Assembly (NCBI GenBank): GCA_024403825.1
Contig: JAKSRB010000013.1
Span: 1 to 36,108, forward strand
Reading direction: 5' to 3'
DNA: 36,108 bases
Source: Ruminococcus sp.
Lineage (GTDB): Bacteria > Bacillota > Clostridia > Oscillospirales > Acutalibacteraceae
The first letter of the stretch is position 1, and every line of letters begins with the position of its first letter. Of the stretch, positions 8,164 through 17,908 are shown piece after piece. A program made the translations under genes and the position numbers. Under the pieces are notes generated by a model. The model made no database searches. It saw only the letters and a list, made by a program, of their open reading frames with translations, and was not told where the DNA came from.

Positions 8164-8251
8164 AAATTTGAAATATTTTTGCTTTAATGAAATTTAGGGC
8201 AAAAGTATGTGTGTTTTATGAAAATTTGATATAAAGAAAGGTAAAAAGATT

Positions 8252-8797
8252 ATGGCATATGAAAGCAGAAATGCGGCTTATGATTTAAGTCTTTTTGAAG
8301 AAGCTTCCGTTTCTTCCGGCTCAGCTGTTCCTCAGCACAAACCAAAGGAAGAAAAGGTACATAAACAAAAATTTAAAAATGGAAGCAGAGTCCTTAATAT
8401 TCCAGAGGACGAGCTTAATAAAATAAGAAGACGCAAGCATAATCCGATAAAGCTGTTTCTCGGAGGTTTGGGCGGTGCTGTTGTTGCAATGGTGATAGGT
8501 ACTATTATTGTCGGACAGGTTCAGCTTACGGAGCTAAATCAGGAAATTATTTCTGCAAAGGCTATGCTTGCAGATGCTGAAAGTGTTTACACTCAGAATG
8601 AAATGAAGGTTGAAGCAAAGCTTTCTAATTCTGCTATTCAGGATTATGCTGAAAATCAACTTGGTATGACCAAGGCAACTAATGCACAGAAGGAGTATGT
8701 TACCTTTGCGGGTGGTGACAAAGCAGAGGTGTCTGCAAAGGTTAATGATAACATATTTTCTCAGTTTATTGAATCTATTAAAAATCTTTGGTCATAA
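8252..8797 (+). CDS. ftsL: Cell division protein FtsL-like
   Basis: This 181-residue bitopic membrane protein has a charged cytoplasmic tail (1-67, KIRRRKHN just before the membrane), one transmembrane helix (about 68-90) and a short extracellular coiled-coil segment (about 92-140). The last contains the ENQLGMTKA motif typical of FtsL/DivIC-type proteins. GAAAGG (8236-8241) lies 10 nt before ATG. The position between rsmH and the class B PBP is the usual one for ftsL. It would act in the divisome with FtsQ/DivIB and DivIC. Sequence conservation in this family is poor, so the call rests on topology and order. Confidence 0.8.
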   Translation: MAYESRNAAYDLSLFEEASVSSGSAVPQHKPKEEKVHKQKFKNGSRVLNIPEDELNKIRRRKHNPIKLFLGGLGGAVVAMVIGTIIVGQVQLTELNQEIISAKAMLADAESVYTQNEMKVEAKLSNSAIQDYAENQLGMTKATNAQKEYVTFAGGDKAEVSAKVNDNIFSQFIESIKNLWS

Positions 8798-8834
8798 CAT
8801 TCATTTTAATTTAATAAATATATTATGAAAGAAT

Positions 8835-8865
8835 GAGAGTTAAGACTGCGTCTTGGCTCTCTTTT
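8835..8865 (+). terminator. Hairpin between ftsL and the PBP gene
   Basis: GAGAGTTAAGAC (8835-8846) pairs over 12 bp with GTCTTGGCTCTC (8850-8861), with a TGC loop and TTTT after it. The T-run is short, so it may attenuate or partly terminate within the operon. Confidence 0.6.
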
Positions 8866-8923
8866 CGGCAATATGGGGTTTTGGTTTAATTGTATATATT
8901 TTTGCGGTGAAAGGTGATTTATT

Positions 8924-11191
8924 TTGAAAAATAAAGAAAACAAATTCGGTAAAAATACAAAACGAGCCGCAAAAGGACCTAATCAGCGTTTAATACAGCG
9001 TACAGCTGTACTTCTGATTGTAATTTTGATTTTTGGGTTCGGTGCGGCAATTTGTCGTTTATCTGTACTTACACTTGTGCAGGGAAGTGAACTTCAGGAG
9101 GCGGCTGTTGAACAGCAGTTGAAGGATACAACTATTTCTGCAAAGCGTGGAATTATCTATGATGCAGACGGAAAGGTTCTTGCGGAAAGTGCCTCTGTAT
9201 GGCAGGTGGTTATGGCTCCTGCGTATTTTGAGAACGATAAGCAAAGGGAATTTGCTGCTAAGGAGCTTTCTGATATACTTGGTCTTGAGTATGATGATGT
9301 ATATGAGGATACTCAGGAGCATAGTTATTATGTAATGGTTAAGCGTAGAATTGAGTCAGATCAGCGTAACGAGATTTTAAAGCTGATAGAAAAGCTTGAA
9401 AATGATTATGATTGCGGTAATGCAGTTCAGTTGCTTGATGATTACAAAAGATATTATCCTTACAGTGATCTGGCATCATGCGTTATTGGTTTCACAGGTA
9501 GTGATGACCAGGGACTTGAAGGAATTGAGTATCAGTATGATGACTTTCTGTCAGGAACTCCGGGCAGAATTATTACTGCAAAAAATGCAAATAATACTGA
9601 TATGCCTTTTGAGTATGAGCAGAATGTTGATGCGGTTGATGGAAATAATATTTATCTTACCATTGATGAAACAATTCAGTCAATTTGTGAAAAATATATG
9701 AAGCAAGGTATTATCGACAATAATGTACTTAATCGTGGCGTATGTGTGATGATGGATGTTAATACAGGTGCGGTGCTTGCAATGGTAACAGTTGACGGCT
9801 ACGACCTTAACAATCCATACACCTTATCTGATGCTGACAAGGCAAAAATTGCAGCTATGCCAGAGGATGAGCAGACTGCGGCAAAGGGTGCGGCACTTTC
9901 TGCTATGTGGCGTAACAAGGCAATTACTGATACATATATGCCTGGTTCGGTATTTAAAATAATTACCTCAGCTATGGCGATTGAAGAAAATGTCATACCT
10001 GATGATATGAGATTTACCTGCACGGGTGCGGTAACATTTGGTCATGATATAATCCATTGTTCGCATACAGGCGGTCATGGTACACAGACCTTTGTTCAGG
10101 CTCTTGTTAATTCCTGTAACCCTGCATTTGTGCGTATCGGTCAGCTTGTGGGTATGGATAAATTTGTTCAGTACTATGAGGGCTTTGGATTTGCTGATAA
10201 AACAGGTATCGACCTTCCTGGTGAGGCTGAGGACAGCTTCTGGGCAAAGGGTTCTATGAATGAGGTCGATCTGGCAGTTGCTTCCTTTGGACAGAACTTC
10301 TCAATCACTCCTATTCAGATGATTACAGCTTGTGCTGCTGCCTGCAATGGGGGATATGTGTTACAGCCATATGTTGTTTCCAAAATTACTGATGCTGACG
10401 GCAATGTACTTAAAACTGTTGAAAGAAAGGTTAAGCGTCAGATTGTATCAAATGATACTTCTGCAAAGATAAATGAAATGCTTGGCTTTAATACTGAGTC
10501 ATCAGGTTCAACAGCAGGATATGTTCCGGGCTATAATGTTGGCGGTAAAACAGGTACTTCTGAAAAAATCGGTACAAAATCTATAAGTAGCTTTGGCGAG
10601 GACTATATCGCCTCATTCTGCGGATATGCACCAGTTGATGATCCTCAGGTAGCTTGTCTGGTATTCTTTGATACTCCGTCAGGCGGTTCTTACTATGGTT
10701 CTCAGGTTTCCTCACCTGTATTTATTAATATTATGTCAGAGGTTCTTCCTTATCTTGAGGTAAAGACAGCTTATTCAGAAGATGAGCTTGCATATATAGA
10801 TGTTTCTGCTGGTAACTATGTTGGTCTTGGCATTGAAGAGGCAAAGACAGCTGTTGAGCAGGATAATTTCAATTATACAGTAAAGGGAACAGGCGATACT
10901 GTAGTTGCTCAGATTCCTATGGTTTCTTCAACTCTTGCCGCAGGCGGTAACATTGTTCTTTATACCGATGATACCAGCCGTTCTGAAACTGTTACGGTTC
11001 CGTCATTAAAGGGTTATTCAGTTTCTGAGGTAAACAATATTGCAAGTGCTTTCGGACTTAATGTCAGCCTTGTAGGTGCAGCAAACTCTGGTGTGGTTAG
11101 TAAAACTCAGAGTATTCCTGAAGGTAGTCAGGTTAGCCCCGGAACGGTTATTACAGTTACATTCTCATCATCAACTACGGTTAATGATTAA
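8924..11191 (+). CDS. Class B penicillin-binding transpeptidase with PASTA domains (FtsI/SpoVD type)
   Basis: This 755-residue enzyme cross-links septal peptidoglycan. It has a basic cytoplasmic tail (1-25), one membrane anchor (about 26-50) and a dimerisation domain starting with the TTISAKRGIIYDADGKVLA block. The transpeptidase domain carries catalytic S342 (SVFK), SCN (397-399) and KTG (542-544). Two C-terminal PASTA domains follow (about 627-685 and 690-752). The start is TTG 8924, with AAAGGTG (8910-8916) 7 nt upstream. PASTA-bearing PBPs in this cluster include division FtsI/PbpB and the sporulation enzyme SpoVD. As the only such gene in the cluster I favour the division enzyme, but sequence alone does not separate them. 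mraY follows after 40 nt. Confidence 0.93.
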   Translation: MKNKENKFGKNTKRAAKGPNQRLIQRTAVLLIVILIFGFGAAICRLSVLTLVQGSELQEAAVEQQLKDTTISAKRGIIYDADGKVLAESASVWQVVMAPAYFENDKQREFAAKELSDILGLEYDDVYEDTQEHSYYVMVKRRIESDQRNEILKLIEKLENDYDCGNAVQLLDDYKRYYPYSDLASCVIGFTGSDDQGLEGIEYQYDDFLSGTPGRIITAKNANNTDMPFEYEQNVDAVDGNNIYLTIDETIQSICEKYMKQGIIDNNVLNRGVCVMMDVNTGAVLAMVTVDGYDLNNPYTLSDADKAKIAAMPEDEQTAAKGAALSAMWRNKAITDTYMPGSVFKIITSAMAIEENVIPDDMRFTCTGAVTFGHDIIHCSHTGGHGTQTFVQALVNSCNPAFVRIGQLVGMDKFVQYYEGFGFADKTGIDLPGEAEDSFWAKGSMNEVDLAVASFGQNFSITPIQMITACAAACNGGYVLQPYVVSKITDADGNVLKTVERKVKRQIVSNDTSAKINEMLGFNTESSGSTAGYVPGYNVGGKTGTSEKIGTKSISSFGEDYIASFCGYAPVDDPQVACLVFFDTPSGGSYYGSQVSSPVFINIMSEVLPYLEVKTAYSEDELAYIDVSAGNYVGLGIEEAKTAVEQDNFNYTVKGTGDTVVAQIPMVSSTLAAGGNIVLYTDDTSRSETVTVPSLKGYSVSEVNNIASAFGLNVSLVGAANSGVVSKTQSIPEGSQVSPGTVITVTFSSSTTVND

Positions 11192-11231
11192 TTATTATTC
11201 AGAATTTTCACTTTGAAAGGATGTTCACAAT

Positions 11232-12272
11232 ATGGATAGCAGACTGTTTTTTGGAATTTGGACTTCTGGAGCGGCAGTAATTTCATTTTTGATTGCGGCT
11301 GTTTCTGGTAAATATCTTATTCCATTTCTTCATAAGCTTAACTTTGGTCAGACTATTCTGGATGATGGTCCAAAGTGGCATAAAAGCAAACAGGGTACTC
11401 CTATTATGGGCGGTTTTATGTTTATAATTTCTATTCTGCTTGTTACTATTATCAGTACTTTGGTTTACTTCTTTAGCGGAGCTTCTATTGTAAATACCTT
11501 TTATTCAGATGTTTCTCGTGAATGTGCTTTCATTTTTGCTGGTCTTGGTCTGGCTGTTGCTAACGGACTTATCGGCTTTGTTGATGACTATACAAAGGTT
11601 GTAAAAAAGCGTAACCTCGGTCTTACACCTAAACAGAAATTAATTTTTCAGTTTATCGCTGCGGCTTTTTATCTTTTTGTTTTAAAGATTGCTGGCTATG
11701 GCTCTCAGACTATTATTCCTTTTGTAGGTGAAGTTGATTTAGGTATTTTCTACTATATAATTGCCACCGTTGCTATTGTTGGTGTTGTTAATTCTGTAAA
11801 TCTTACTGATGGTGTTGATGGTCTTAACGGCTCTGTAACTTTGTTTTACTGCATTGTATTTATGATGATTTCAAGTATGCTCAGCTGTTTTGGCGTTTCT
11901 GTTATGTGTGCTGTTTCAGCTGGTGCTTGTCTTGGTTTCCTTGTTTGGAATTTCCACCCTGCTAAGGTTTTTATGGGCGATACAGGTTCATTGTTCTTAG
12001 GCGGTCTTGTTTGTGGAATTGCTTTTGCTGTAAATATGCCGATACTTATTATTCTTGTAGGTATTATCTATATTGCAGAGGAAGGCTCAGTAATTTTACA
12101 GGTTTCATATTTCAAGCTTACTCATGGAAAAAGAATTTTTAAGATGAGTCCTCTTCATCACCATTTTGAAATGTGTGGTTGGAGCGAGGTTAAAATAGTA
12201 TCGGTATTTAGTGCTGTTACAGCTTTATTTGGTACTTTGGCATTTGCACTTGTATTTTTTGGACTTAAATAA
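11232..12272 (+). CDS. mraY: Phospho-N-acetylmuramoyl-pentapeptide transferase
   Basis: This 346-residue polytopic enzyme transfers phospho-MurNAc-pentapeptide to undecaprenyl phosphate, making lipid I. Motifs are [18 protein letters not shown] near the N-terminus, the aspartate pair in [30 protein letters not shown] and the C-terminal SPLHHHFE. About ten hydrophobic segments fit the family. AAAGGA lies about 10 nt before ATG 11232. Unlike the usual order, murE and murF do not precede it and murD does not follow it. Confidence 0.98.
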   Translation: MDSRLFFGIWTSGAAVISFLIAAVSGKYLIPFLHKLNFGQTILDDGPKWHKSKQGTPIMGGFMFIISILLVTIISTLVYFFSGASIVNTFYSDVSRECAFIFAGLGLAVANGLIGFVDDYTKVVKKRNLGLTPKQKLIFQFIAAAFYLFVLKIAGYGSQTIIPFVGEVDLGIFYYIIATVAIVGVVNSVNLTDGVDGLNGSVTLFYCIVFMMISSMLSCFGVSVMCAVSAGACLGFLVWNFHPAKVFMGDTGSLFLGGLVCGIAFAVNMPILIILVGIIYIAEEGSVILQVSYFKLTHGKRIFKMSPLHHHFEMCGWSEVKIVSVFSAVTALFGTLAFALVFFGLK

Positions 12273-12302
12273 TAAATTTGTAAATAAGGAGGATTGGTCA
12301 GA

Positions 12303-13559
12303 TTGGCTCCAAAGGAAAAAATGCTTCTCAAGGGAGATATTAACAGAATATATGATGAAGAATATTATTCAGAGCAGAAGATAAAGGATGAAAAATTTTT
12401 TATCAGACCGTCCGCCAAGCGTAAATTGAAAAAAACAGGCTGGTTTGATATTGGTATGGGTATTGATTTGCCGTTTTGTATAATCATACTTGTGCTTATT
12501 ACTATTGGTACAATAATGATGTTTTCTGCAAGCTATGCCTTTGCATACTATACTCAGGAGGATAGTTACTACTATCTTAAAAGACAGGTGATTTTCGTTT
12601 GTCTTGGTATTTGTGCAATGACCTTTATGTCATTTTTTAATTATAATAAGCTCCATAAGGTTGCACCGATTATTTTAGGTGTTTCATATGTATCATTGAT
12701 TATTGTACTTTTTCTTCCTTCGATTAATGGTGTAAACCGTTGGATTGGCTTTGGTGCATTTAATGTTCAGCCTTCGGAAATTGCAAAATTATCTGTTGTT
12801 TTGTTTTTTGCTCATTGGTGTAGCAAATATTATAATAAAATGCAGCTTGCTACATATAGTGTTATTCCGGGTATTGTGATTTTTGGTTCTATTGCTTTAC
12901 TGCTGTTCCTTGAACCGCATTACTCAGGTATTGTTATCATTGCTATGCTTACAGTCCTGATGCTTTATATTGGTGGTATGCAGACAAAGTATCTGATTAT
13001 TGGATTTGCAGTGATTGTAGGTATTGTAGCCTTGCTTGCAATGTCAGGTGGTCTTACTTATGCTATGAGCCGTCTTGACGGCTGGGGGCAGGCTCTTGAA
13101 TATACAACTGAGGATATGTGGCAGACTACATGGCAGACACGAAATTCATTGTACGCTATTGGCTCAGGTGGTTTGTGGGGACTCGGTCTTGGTCAGTCAA
13201 GACAGAAATACCTTTATTTGCCTGAACCTCAGAATGACTTTATTTTTGCCATTGTCGTTGAAGAGCTTGGACTTGTCGGTGCGGTTATGATTTTGCTCAT
13301 ATTTGCTCTGCTTGTATGGAGAGGTATTACACTTTCACTTCGTGCAAAGGATAAGTTTGGAAAGCTTCTTGGTATAGGTCTGACCTCTCAGATTGGGATT
13401 CAGGTTGTGCTTAATATTCTGGTTATTACTGACTGGCTGCCTAACACAGGTATAAGCCTGCCGTTCTTTAGCTATGGCGGTAGTTCATTGATTATGCTGT
13501 TGGCTCAGATGGGAATTGTGCTTTCAATTTCAAGAACTGCTAATATTGAAAGACAGTAA
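12303..13559 (+). CDS. ftsW: Lipid II-polymerising SEDS glycosyltransferase FtsW
   Basis: This 418-residue SEDS-family polymerase works with the class B PBP at the septum. It has a 45-residue charged cytoplasmic head and then about ten transmembrane segments. Conserved blocks are MMFSASYAFA, GVNRWIGF..FNVQPSEIAKL (periplasmic loop and helix) and the C-terminal LPNTGISLPFFSYGGSS. Start: AAGGAGG (12286-12292) is 10 nt from TTG 12303; another TTG at 12294 is only 1 nt from it and ATG 12321 is 28 nt away, so TTG 12303 is preferred. RodA is the alternative, but the head and the position between mraY and murG favour FtsW. Confidence 0.92.
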   Translation: MAPKEKMLLKGDINRIYDEEYYSEQKIKDEKFFIRPSAKRKLKKTGWFDIGMGIDLPFCIIILVLITIGTIMMFSASYAFAYYTQEDSYYYLKRQVIFVCLGICAMTFMSFFNYNKLHKVAPIILGVSYVSLIIVLFLPSINGVNRWIGFGAFNVQPSEIAKLSVVLFFAHWCSKYYNKMQLATYSVIPGIVIFGSIALLLFLEPHYSGIVIIAMLTVLMLYIGGMQTKYLIIGFAVIVGIVALLAMSGGLTYAMSRLDGWGQALEYTTEDMWQTTWQTRNSLYAIGSGGLWGLGLGQSRQKYLYLPEPQNDFIFAIVVEELGLVGAVMILLIFALLVWRGITLSLRAKDKFGKLLGIGLTSQIGIQVVLNILVITDWLPNTGISLPFFSYGGSSLIMLLAQMGIVLSISRTANIERQ

Positions 13560-13580
13560 TATTTTTCGGAGGGAATTGTT

Positions 13581-14699
13581 ATGAAAGTTTTGCTTGCAGG
13601 CGGTGGAACTGCTGGTCATATTAATCCGGCACTTGCCATTGCAGGCTATATAAAAAGCAAATGTCCTGATGCTGAATTTCTTTTTATCGGCAATAAGGGC
13701 GGTATGGAGCAAAGACTTGTTCCTCAGGCAGGATTTGAAATAAAATCCATTGTAATAAGCGGTTTTAAAAGAAGTCTTTCTCCGAAGAGCGTTATTGAAA
13801 ATGTTAAGACGGTTACAAGAACCTTTACTTCATCATATGAGGCAAAGAAAATTATTGCTGACTTTAAGCCTGATATTTGTATTGGTACAGGTGGTTATGT
13901 TTCAGGACCAGTTATAAGAACTGCGGCTAAAATGGGTATTCCCTGTATTATTCACGAACAGAATGCATTTCCGGGAATCACAAACAAAATGCTCGCAAAG
14001 AGCGTAAAAAAAGTAATGCTTGCTGTTCCTGATGCTAAGAAATATTTTGAAAAGGCTGATTTTGTTATTACAGGAAATCCTGTAAGGGGAGAAATCCTTA
14101 CAGCAGATAAGGAAACATCTCGCAAGGCACTTGGTATGGACGGCAGACCAGTTATTCTTTCATTTGGCGGAAGTCTTGGTGCAAGAAGAATAAATGAGGC
14201 TGTAGCAGATGTTATTGCACGAAGTGGCAAGGACGCAAAATATCAGCATATTCACGCATATGGAAAATATGGTGAGTGGTTCCCTGATTTGGTTAAGGAA
14301 AAGGGTACGGATATTTCAGAATGTCGAAACCTTGATATAAGACCATATATTGATAATATGCCAACTTGTATGGCTGCGGCTGATTTGGTGATATGTCGTG
14401 CCGGAGCAATAACGCTGAGTGAAATTCAGGCAATGGGAAAGCCTGCAATCCTTATTCCTTCTCCGAATGTAGCTGAAAATCATCAGTATCATAATGCAAT
14501 GGCTCTTGTAAATAAGGGTGCGGCAGAAATTATTGAGGAAACTGAGCTTAATGGTGAAGCTCTTGTGCGGAAAATTGATAAAATGCTTGAAACTCCTGAA
14601 AATCTACAGAAATTCAGCGAAAATTCACGCAGAATGGCAATTACAGATGCCAATGAAAGAATATATTCAGTTATTAAAAAACTGCTTGGTATGGTTTAA
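13581..14699 (+). CDS. murG: UDP-GlcNAc:lipid I N-acetylglucosaminyltransferase
   Basis: This 372-residue GT-B enzyme adds GlcNAc to lipid I at the inner face of the membrane, giving lipid II. It shows LLAGGGTAGHINPALAIA at the N-terminus, GTGGYVSGP, IHEQNAFPGITNK, SFGGSLGA (residues about 194-201) and the donor-binding ICRAGAITLSEI and PNVAENHQYHNA. GGAGGG lies 7 nt before ATG 13581, 21 nt after ftsW. Normal length and motif order. Confidence 0.98.
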   Translation: MKVLLAGGGTAGHINPALAIAGYIKSKCPDAEFLFIGNKGGMEQRLVPQAGFEIKSIVISGFKRSLSPKSVIENVKTVTRTFTSSYEAKKIIADFKPDICIGTGGYVSGPVIRTAAKMGIPCIIHEQNAFPGITNKMLAKSVKKVMLAVPDAKKYFEKADFVITGNPVRGEILTADKETSRKALGMDGRPVILSFGGSLGARRINEAVADVIARSGKDAKYQHIHAYGKYGEWFPDLVKEKGTDISECRNLDIRPYIDNMPTCMAAADLVICRAGAITLSEIQAMGKPAILIPSPNVAENHQYHNAMALVNKGAAEIIEETELNGEALVRKIDKMLETPENLQKFSENSRRMAITDANERIYSVIKKLLGMV

Positions 14700-14723
14700 T
14701 AATCACACTACCAACCTTTCATC

Positions 14724-14745
14724 ATAGAATATACAGGTATTCTAT
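14724..14745. other. Hairpin between murG and murA
   Basis: ATAGAATA (14724-14731) and TATTCTAT (14738-14745) form an 8-bp stem with a 6-nt loop. There is no T-run. It is probably an mRNA processing or stability element, or chance in AT-rich DNA. Confidence 0.35.
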
Positions 14746-14809
14746 ATTTGATACACTTTGTTAAAGCTGTATCGCAGATTTTGCTTTAATGGTATGAGAG
14801 GGTGTTACT

Positions 14810-16063
14810 GTGTCAAGACTGCTTGTTACAGGACGACAAAAGCTGAGCGGAGAAACCTATGTTCAGGGAGCGAAAAACAGTGCATTGCCAATATTGGCGG
14901 CTACCATACTTACAAAAGGTGAGAATGTTATTTATAATTGTCCTGAGCTTTCTGATGTTGAGGCATCTCTTGGTATTTTGCGTTACCTTGGCTGTGATGT
15001 CAGACGCAGTGGTCAAACACTACTTGTTAAAGCTGATGATGTAAAAAATTATGAAATTCCAGATGTACTTATGCGAAAAACTCGCAGTTCAATAGTATTT
15101 CTTGGTGCGGTACTTGCCAGAACAGGCAGAGCAAAGCTTTCATTTCCGGGTGGGTGTGAAATTGGTCCACGACCGATAGATTTGCACCTTAAAGCCCTGA
15201 GAGAAATGGGAGCGGTTATTAAGGAAAAGCATGGCTATCTTGATTGTTATGCTTCCTCTGGGCTTAAAGGTACAAGAGTTGCTCTTTCATTTCCGAGTGT
15301 GGGTGCTACAGAGGATATTATGATTGCCGCCTGTCTTGCGAAAGGTACTACAACAATAACAAATGCGGCTCAAGAGCCTGAAATTTGTGACCTTGCAGAT
15401 TTTCTCAATAAATGCGGTGCTAAAATTTATGGTGCTGGTGAGGGAGTAGTAGTAATTGACGGTGTGACAGCTCTTAATTCTACAGCTCATACAATTATTG
15501 CGGACCGAATTGTTGCGGCTACATTAATGTCCTGTGCTGCAACTACAGGTTCTGAAATTTTGCTTAAAGGTGCGGTTGCAAGTCATCTTGCATCTATTAT
15601 TACTGTTTTTGAGGATTCAGACTGTAAGATAAAAATTTCAGATAAGGGAATACGCTTTTCAGCCCCCGAAAGACTTTCAACTATGCATACGGTTCGTACT
15701 ATGCCTTATCCTGGATTTCCTACAGATGCACAAGCACCACTTTTAGCGGCATCCTGTGTTGCAAACGGTACTTCGGTGTTCGTAGAAAATATTTTTGAGA
15801 ACAGGTACCGTCACATAAGCGAGCTTATAAGAATGGGTGCATCAATAAAGGCAGAGGGAAGAGTTGCAGTTGTAGAGGGAGTAGAGTCACTTTACGGAGC
15901 ATCAGTTGAGGCAGTTGACCTGAGAGGTGCTGCATCATTGGTTGTTGCCGCCCTTGGTGCTGAGGGAGAAAGCGAAATAAGCGGAATAAAATATCTTGAG
16001 CGAGGATACGAGAATTTTGAAGTTGTATTATCCGAGCTTGGGGCAGATATTAAAAAAATATGA
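14810..16063 (+). CDS. murA: UDP-N-acetylglucosamine 1-carboxyvinyltransferase
   Basis: This 417-residue EPT-fold enzyme catalyses the first committed step of peptidoglycan synthesis, adding enolpyruvate from PEP to UDP-GlcNAc. It shows the VQGAKNSALPI start, the loop GGCEIGPRPIDLHL with the PEP/fosfomycin-reactive C116, and PYPGFPTDAQAP in the C-terminal half. The start is GTG 14810 with GAGAGGGTG a few bases upstream; no ATG fits. Firmicutes often carry two paralogues (murAA/MurZ); the dcw position does not show which one this is. Confidence 0.96.
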   Translation: MSRLLVTGRQKLSGETYVQGAKNSALPILAATILTKGENVIYNCPELSDVEASLGILRYLGCDVRRSGQTLLVKADDVKNYEIPDVLMRKTRSSIVFLGAVLARTGRAKLSFPGGCEIGPRPIDLHLKALREMGAVIKEKHGYLDCYASSGLKGTRVALSFPSVGATEDIMIAACLAKGTTTITNAAQEPEICDLADFLNKCGAKIYGAGEGVVVIDGVTALNSTAHTIIADRIVAATLMSCAATTGSEILLKGAVASHLASIITVFEDSDCKIKISDKGIRFSAPERLSTMHTVRTMPYPGFPTDAQAPLLAASCVANGTSVFVENIFENRYRHISELIRMGASIKAEGRVAVVEGVESLYGASVEAVDLRGAASLVVAALGAEGESEISGIKYLERGYENFEVVLSELGADIKKI

Positions 16064-16155
16064 TTCTGACGAATTTTTATTATATAATTTATTTATGAGA
16101 AGTAATTGTTTTTAATTTAATATTGAAAACAATAAAAAGAGAGGAGGCTCCGACT

Positions 16156-17859
16156 GTGAGCAATAAAAAGCCACTTTCGGCTAAGGATAAAAAAATGCTT
16201 GAAAAAAAGCGTAGAGATGCTGCAAAGGAAGCTAAAAAGTATCATAAATCACAGGGCAGGTCGGTTAAGTCAGCCGAGAACTCCTCAGAAAAACGCAGAA
16301 ATATAAAAAATCCAAATTTTAATAATAATAAGAAATCATTGACAGAAAGATTGAGAATAGTTGAAAATGAATCCAGCGCTGTTGATGAATTAAATAATGC
16401 GAATAAATCAAAGTCATCTGACAGAGCAACAGATACAGTATTAAAGGGCAAAAACAGAAAATCTGCTGAGGATTTGAAAAATTCTATAAAAAGAAAAATA
16501 AAATATGATGAAAAGCTTGGTGCTGTAAAAGATAGCAGAAACAAAGCACATAAGAATGCTGATTATGATAATTCTGAAAAAGATAAAAAAGAGAGTAACA
16601 GCAGAATAGTAAATGCATTTAATAAGCTTTATAAAAACCAGAAGAAATCAAATAATAATGAAATAAGTCGTGAAGAAAAGTTTATACAGGAGAGCGAGGA
16701 AAAAATTCAAAATCTTGCACCTCGTGATTTTCAGGACGGCGGTTATATTGTTGACGAGTATGGTGAACGCAAAAAGCAGGAGCGTAGAGCAAAGGAAATT
16801 CGTGAGCAGGAATCAGAGGTAATAAACAGACCTAAAAAGCCGTTTACAGCTAAAGAGCTTACAAGAAAAAACTTAATAATGTATGGAAGCATTTTGTTTT
16901 GTGTTCTTGTCGTTGGAATTGTGCTGAGCTTTACGGTGCTTTTCAAAACTCAGAACATTGTTGTGGAGGGCGATGAATACTATTATGATGACCAGATTAT
17001 TGCATTCAGCAATGTAGAAAAAAATCAGAATATTTTCATTGCGACAATGTTCAGTACACCACAGAATATTGTGGATAATCTGCCGTATTGTGAATATGTA
17101 AGTATAAGCTTCAGTATTCCTGATACAATAAATATTAAGGTTAAAGATGCTGTACCTTCATATATTATCGGAAATTCAGGACAATATTATTATGTAAGTG
17201 CAAGGGGCAGAATACTCGAATGTTCAAATGAAAACAGGGGAGATTTACCAGAGCTTACCTGTGATGAATTGCAAAGTACAAAAATCGGAGATTATGTATC
17301 ATTCAGCAACAATAAAATACCTGAAATTCTTGAAGAGGTATCTGTTGGTCTTGATGAGCTTGAGGTTCAGAAAATAACCGGTTTTGATGTAACAGATACA
17401 GCAAATATTACTCTTGAATATGATAACAGGATAAAAATTAATTTAGGTTTGCCTGAGGATATTAAGTATAAAATTCAGACAGCTATGGTTATTATCAATG
17501 AAAAGCTTGACCCTAATAATACAGGGGTTGTCAGCGGAACACTTGATGTATCAGGCTGTAACACTACAAAAATTTCTCACTATAAGCCTGACACAACATC
17601 ACCTACAATCATACAGGCGACAACTGAAACAGGTGTTCAGCCTACAGATGCTTACGGCAATTATATATGGAATTATGATAACAGCACCACCACTGCTAAT
17701 AATTACCTTTATACTGAACCTACAAGCAATTCTTTATATAACAATGGATATGATACTAATAACGGTGTGGGAAATAATACGATTTATGGGGAAAACAACA
17801 CAAATACCTACAATGATACTTACTCAGCTAATACATATGGTGAGAATACCTACTGGTAA
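16156..17859 (+). CDS. ftsQ: Cell division protein FtsQ/DivIB-like, with long disordered ends
   Basis: This 567-residue bitopic protein has a very long basic, low-complexity cytoplasmic region (1-238, rich in K, N, S, E), one transmembrane helix (about 239-265) and an extracellular POTRA-like segment (about 268-340, starting TQNIVVEGDEYYYDD). A beta domain follows, with a final 60-residue tail rich in N, Y and T. The start is GTG 16156, since AGAGGAGG ends 8 nt upstream; the in-frame TTG 16123 lies ahead of that ribosome binding site. The family normally has a 250-300-residue core, so about half of this protein is extension. FtsQ/DivIB recruits FtsL/DivIC to the divisome. The fold match is by pattern only; the position before ftsZ supports it. 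Confidence 0.82.
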   Translation: MSNKKPLSAKDKKMLEKKRRDAAKEAKKYHKSQGRSVKSAENSSEKRRNIKNPNFNNNKKSLTERLRIVENESSAVDELNNANKSKSSDRATDTVLKGKNRKSAEDLKNSIKRKIKYDEKLGAVKDSRNKAHKNADYDNSEKDKKESNSRIVNAFNKLYKNQKKSNNNEISREEKFIQESEEKIQNLAPRDFQDGGYIVDEYGERKKQERRAKEIREQESEVINRPKKPFTAKELTRKNLIMYGSILFCVLVVGIVLSFTVLFKTQNIVVEGDEYYYDDQIIAFSNVEKNQNIFIATMFSTPQNIVDNLPYCEYVSISFSIPDTINIKVKDAVPSYIIGNSGQYYYVSARGRILECSNENRGDLPELTCDELQSTKIGDYVSFSNNKIPEILEEVSVGLDELEVQKITGFDVTDTANITLEYDNRIKINLGLPEDIKYKIQTAMVIINEKLDPNNTGVVSGTLDVSGCNTTKISHYKPDTTSPTIIQATTETGVQPTDAYGNYIWNYDNSTTTANNYLYTEPTSNSLYNNGYDTNNGVGNNTIYGENNTNTYNDTYSANTYGENTYW

Positions 17860-17908
17860 GCTGTGAGTTGATTTAATAAAGAATTTTAAAGAAAAAGCTT
17901 TAAAAGCA

